Shown here in pieces: positions 6,134 to 8,340 of a DNA stretch of 8,340 nucleotides (positions are counted from its first letter, which is position 1; each line of letters starts with the position of its first letter). Source of the DNA: Acetobacteraceae bacterium (GTDB lineage Bacteria > Pseudomonadota > Alphaproteobacteria > Acetobacterales > Acetobacteraceae); contig DAICYU010000146.1 of assembly GCA_027311485.1 (NCBI GenBank), positions 1 through 8,340 on the forward strand, given 5' to 3'. Under the pieces are notes generated by a model, which saw only the letters and a program-made list of their open reading frames with translations, had not been told where the DNA came from and made no database searches. The translations under genes and the position numbers were made by a program.

Positions 6134-7174
6134 CTCGGCCTCGGTCAGGATATCGATGTCCCAGCGCGTCAGCTGCGAGGCAAGGCGCACATTCTGGCCG
6201 CGCCGGCCGATCGCCAGTGACAACTGCTCATCGGGCACGACCACCTCGACGCGCCCGGCCTCTTCGTCGAGCACCACCTTGGTGACCTCGGCCGGCGCAA
6301 GCGCGTTGACAACGAATGTCGCGGCCTGGCTGCTCCAGGGGATGATGTCGATCTTCTCCCCTTGCAGTTCCTGCACAACGGCCTGGACACGGGAACCGCG
6401 CATACCGACGCAAGCGCCGACCGGATCAATCGACGAATCGCGGCTGATCACCGCCATCTTCGCCCGGCTGCCAGGATCGCGCGAAACCGCCTTGATCTCG
6501 ATGATGCCGTCGTAAATTTCCGGCACTTCCTGCGCGAACAGCTTGGCAAGGAAGCCGGGATGGGTGCGTGAGAGGAAGATCTGCGGCCCGCGCGGTTCCT
6601 CCCGCACGTCGTAGATGTAGGCGCGGACGCGGTCGCCGTTGCGAAAGCTTTCACGTGCAATCAGTTCGTCGCGCCGCAGCAGCGCTTCCGCCCGGCCGAG
6701 TTCGACCATCAGGTTGCCGTACTCGGTGCGCTTCACCACACCATTCACAATCTCGCCAACGCGATCCTTGAATTCCTCGTACTGGCGCTTGCGTTCGTAT
6801 TCACGCACACGCTGGACGATCACCTGCTTCGCAGTCTGCGCCGGAATGCGGCCGAAGTCGATCGGCGGCAGCGGATCGATGACGAAGTCACCGACCTTCT
6901 TGTCCGGGAACAGCCGGGCGGCGACGGTGGCGGACATCTGCGTCTCTTCGTTTTCGACGTTTTCGACGATTTCAGTCCAGCGGGACAATCGCACGTCACC
7001 CGTCTTGCGGTCGATCGTCGCGCGGATGTCCTTTTCATGCCCGTACTTGGCGCGGCCTGCCTTCTGGATGGCCTGTTCCATGGCCTCCAGTACTTCCTCA
7101 CGCTCGATGTTCTTTTCCCGTGCGACCGAGTCGGCGACCAGCAGCAGCTCCGGGCGGGCAATAGCGGTGTCCAT
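6131..7174 (-). CDS. nusA: Transcription termination/antitermination factor NusA, short by an amber codon
   Basis: NusA binds RNA polymerase and nascent RNA and controls pausing, intrinsic and Rho-dependent termination, and rRNA antitermination. The 347 residues before the stop contain all core domains. The polymerase-binding N-terminal domain is at 1-125, the S1 domain at about 135-202, and KH1 at about 205-280 with its GMRG loop at 257-260. KH2 is at about 285-345 with GRRG at 323-326. The ATG at 7174 follows the rimP stop by 14 nt and has AGAGG six bases upstream. Translation stops at TAG directly after the KH2 helix (WDIDILTEAE), leaving out the C-terminal AR domains still present at 5609-6130. 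A protein of this size matches the NusA layout of Bacillus and mycobacteria, which lack AR domains, so it could well be functional. The alternatives are sequencing error and stop-codon readthrough. Confidence 0.93.
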   Translation of the reverse strand: MDTAIARPELLLVADSVAREKNIEREEVLEAMEQAIQKAGRAKYGHEKDIRATIDRKTGDVRLSRWTEIVENVENEETQMSATVAARLFPDKKVGDFVIDPLPPIDFGRIPAQTAKQVIVQRVREYERKRQYEEFKDRVGEIVNGVVKRTEYGNLMVELGRAEALLRRDELIARESFRNGDRVRAYIYDVREEPRGPQIFLSRTHPGFLAKLFAQEVPEIYDGIIEIKAVSRDPGSRAKMAVISRDSSIDPVGACVGMRGSRVQAVVQELQGEKIDIIPWSSQAATFVVNALAPAEVTKVVLDEEAGRVEVVVPDEQLSLAIGRRGQNVRLASQLTRWDIDILTEAE

Positions 7175-7188
7175 GGCGACCTCTGGTT

Positions 7189-7710
7189 CTAGTTGACTTG
7201 CGGCGAAGACGCGGTGGCTTCGATCAGCGCGTCCGTCAAGACAAGTTTCGCTCTGCGGATATCAGCCAGCGGCAATGCGACTTCCGAGCCGTCGTCCATG
7301 CGCATCCGCGCGGCGGTTTCGTCGGCACCCAGCACAACTCCGGAAAAGCGCTTGCGGCCGTTCTGCGGCACGAAGGTTTCGGCCCGCGCCTGATGACCGG
7401 CAAACCGGTTCCAGTCCTTCACCCGGGTCAGCGGCCGGTCGATGCCGGCGGAACTGACTTCCAGATTCCAGGCTCCGGGCAGCGGATCATCGACATCGAT
7501 CGCCGCGCCCACGTCATGGCTGATACGCTCACAATCCTCGATGGAAATCAGGCTGCCGTCAGCCCGGTCGGCCATGACCTGCACGGTCGGACGTTCACGG
7601 CCGAGGATGGCGACGCGAACCAATTCATAACCCATAAGCTCCAGCCGGGGTGCGATCAGCGCGGCGAGCTTGGCCTCCAGACTTGTATGGTGTGAGTCGT
7701 TTCCGTCCAA
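7189..7710 (-). CDS. rimP: Ribosome maturation factor RimP
   Basis: RimP binds free 30S subunits and is needed for their efficient maturation. The 173-residue product has the N-terminal alpha/beta domain (about 10-92, with LMGYELVRVAILGRERPTVQ at 25-44 and the hallmark LEVSSAGIDRPL at 83-94). The C-terminal SH3-like domain is at about 95-160 (LPLADIRRAKLVLTD at 146-160). No ATG fits. Two adjacent TTG codons (7713-7711 and 7710-7708) follow a GGGGA ribosome-binding site, and the second has the better spacing (6 nt) and gives MDGNDSHHTSLEAKL. The frame stays open upstream to 7812, but that extension would run through the terminator hairpin and is not RimP-like. It is the first gene of the rimP-nusA-ylxR-infB-rbfA operon. 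It ends with TAG, 14 nt before nusA. Confidence 0.93.
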   Translation of the reverse strand: MDGNDSHHTSLEAKLAALIAPRLELMGYELVRVAILGRERPTVQVMADRADGSLISIEDCERISHDVGAAIDVDDPLPGAWNLEVSSAGIDRPLTRVKDWNRFAGHQARAETFVPQNGRKRFSGVVLGADETAARMRMDDGSEVALPLADIRRAKLVLTDALIEATASSPQVN

Positions 7711-7725
7711 CAAGCGTCCCCAAAC

Positions 7726-7752
7726 AAAAAAAGGCGGCCCGTGAAGGCCACC
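7726..7752 (-). terminator. Intrinsic terminator in the rimP leader (candidate attenuator)
   Basis: On the minus strand GGTGGCC (7752-7746), a 6-nt loop TTCACG, and GGCCGCC (7739-7733) form a 7-bp stem followed at once by seven T (7732-7726). One pair is G-U only when read as minus-strand RNA; on the plus strand it is C-A and no T-run follows, so the direction is clear. The hairpin ends 12 nt before the first TTG of rimP. The gene on the other side (7854 onward) is divergent, so the terminator most likely acts on the rimP operon's own leader. Confidence 0.8.
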
Positions 7753-7760
7753 CCCGTCAA

Positions 7761-7783
7761 ACAGCGGAGAATGATTTCGCTGT
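7761..7783 (-). promoter_or_regulatory. Leader hairpin upstream of the rimP terminator
   Basis: ACAGCG (7783-7778) and CGCTGT (7766-7761) form a perfect 6-bp stem with an 11-nt loop (AAATCATTCTC on the minus strand), 8 nt before the terminator stem. With the terminator it makes a two-hairpin leader of about 70 nt. It may be a pause or protein-binding site. I see no convincing alternative pairing that would act as an antiterminator. Confidence 0.4.
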
Positions 7784-7812
7784 GAAATAGCGCGCGGCCG
7801 GCGTGATTGCAA
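7784..7812 (-). promoter_or_regulatory. Candidate promoter of the rimP operon
   Basis: TTGCAA (7812-7807) and TATTTC (7789-7784) are spaced by exactly 17 bp on the minus strand, just upstream of the two leader hairpins. The predicted RNA start near 7777 would fall within the first hairpin, so the start or the hairpin boundary may shift. The -35 matches 4 of 6 bases, the -10 only 3 of 6, so this is a weak call supported mainly by position. Confidence 0.33.
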
Positions 7813-7853
7813 GGGTTGATACCTTGTTAACCTTTTTCACGCATCCTGCTGGC

Positions 7854-8340
7854 ATGAGGCGCTTGGACTGTCTGGATGGGCTGCGCGGGTTGCTGGCGCT
7901 GTATGTGCTGCTTGGGCACATGGCACCGTTCGCCCCGCTGCCGGGCTGGCTGCAGTTCACCGTCTCGCATGGCGAGGCCGCTGTCGACCTCTTCTTCGTC
8001 ATCAGCGGCCTGGTCATCGTCCAATCACGCGGCCGTTCGGGCGGCCAGGTCGCACCGTTCCTGATCACCCGCGCGGCACGGATCTTTCCGGTCTTCCTGC
8101 CAGCATTCGCGGTCTCGGTACTGATCCAGCCACTGTCCTGCGGCTTTGAGCGCATGCCCTGGCTGGCCTGGGACAATCCGGCCCACAGCATCTGCGTCAG
8201 CGGCTGGCCACGGCACTGGGGGATGGAGATCATCGCCCACCTGACCATGACACACGGGCTGTTCCCGCATGCGGCGCTGCCGGACGCGTGGGTCAGCTTC
8301 CTGGGCTCCGCCTGGAGCCTGTCGACCGAGTGGCAATTCT
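7854..8340 (+). CDS. Acyltransferase-3 family membrane protein (OafA/YrhL-like), 5' part
   Basis: The frame runs open to the window edge, giving the first 162 residues. Family members transfer acyl groups to sugars of lipopolysaccharide, exopolysaccharide, peptidoglycan or glycans at the inner membrane. The motifs are clear: LDGLRGLLALYVLLGHM (7-23), with the conserved His at 22; GEAAVDLFFVISGLVIV (40-56), the second membrane helix; TRAARIFPVF (72-81), with the conserved arginines; and SAWSLSTEWQF (152-162), the family WSLxxE motif. Several hydrophobic helices are visible. The ATG at 7854 places DGLRG close to the N-terminus as usual but has no clear ribosome-binding site. A TTG at 7824 in the same frame has AAGGG eight bases upstream and would add ten residues. 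It is divergent from rimP with about 140 bp between them and is probably unrelated in function. The acceptor cannot be told. Confidence 0.9.
   Translation, partial: MRRLDCLDGLRGLLALYVLLGHMAPFAPLPGWLQFTVSHGEAAVDLFFVISGLVIVQSRGRSGGQVAPFLITRAARIFPVFLPAFAVSVLIQPLSCGFERMPWLAWDNPAHSICVSGWPRHWGMEIIAHLTMTHGLFPHAALPDAWVSFLGSAWSLSTEWQF

Noticed and set aside
5615..6515. Plus-strand open frames opposite nusA (about 201 and 293 codons)
   Set aside because: Ser/Thr/Arg-rich antisense shadows of nusA with no recognisable domain.
7711..7812. RimP extended upstream to the TTG at 7812
   Set aside because: The added 34 residues would be encoded by the terminator hairpin and T-run, and they lack similarity to the RimP N-terminus.
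7757..8336. Minus-strand open frames (163 and 103 codons) opposite the acyltransferase
   Set aside because: The plus-strand frame carries all the acyltransferase-3 motifs; the reverse frames have no domain signal.
1..8340. CRISPR arrays, insertion sequences, tRNA/rRNA genes, phage or defence genes
   Set aside because: No regularly spaced repeats, transposase motifs, terminal repeats or RNA-gene signatures were seen. The operon is ordinary housekeeping content.

Overview
This window is a high-GC stretch from what is most likely an alphaproteobacterium, probably an Acetobacteraceae/Rhodospirillales-type genome. That assignment rests on remembered family features: the IF-2 N-terminus with its RQSFSHGRSK motif, the YlxR-L7Ae fusion protein, and an extended proteobacterial NusA. 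No database was consulted.

Layout, left to right. Positions 61-846 (+) hold a complete calcineurin-like metallophosphoesterase. It converges on a GntR/FCD-type transcription factor at 876-1523 (-). The 137-bp gap 1524-1660 holds a candidate regulator promoter and inverted repeats. From 7710 down to 1661 the minus strand carries a tightly packed transcription/translation operon in the order rimP, nusA, ylxR (fused to an L7Ae-like domain), infB, rbfA. Gaps inside it are 14 nt (rimP/nusA) and 3 nt (ylxR/infB); nusA/ylxR overlap, and infB/rbfA overlap by 4 nt. On the far right, from 7854 to the window edge, a divergent plus-strand gene encodes the first 162 residues of an acyltransferase-3 (OafA/YrhL-like) membrane protein.

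The operon products act together. RimP and RbfA mature the 30S subunit, IF-2 starts translation, NusA controls pausing, termination and antitermination, and YlxR is an RNA-binding partner. In the intergenic region upstream of rimP the minus strand encodes a hairpin followed by a strong intrinsic terminator (7-bp stem, seven U). It lies just before the rimP ribosome-binding site, and no upstream minus-strand gene is visible that it could terminate. I read it as a leader attenuator.

The most striking observation is that nusA is interrupted by a single in-frame amber codon (6131-6133). It comes exactly after the KH2 domain, and the same frame then continues for 173 codons encoding the intact C-terminal acidic-repeat domains. 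TAG is the ordinary stop of rimP and rbfA here, so general TAG reassignment is unlikely. The choices are a sequencing error, a recent nonsense mutation giving a short NusA, or readthrough. Other oddities are TTG starts for rimP and rbfA, a ylxR gene whose best ribosome-binding site points at an ATC codon, and the absence of truB after rbfA. I see no mobile element, CRISPR array, tRNA or rRNA, and no clear new multi-gene system.
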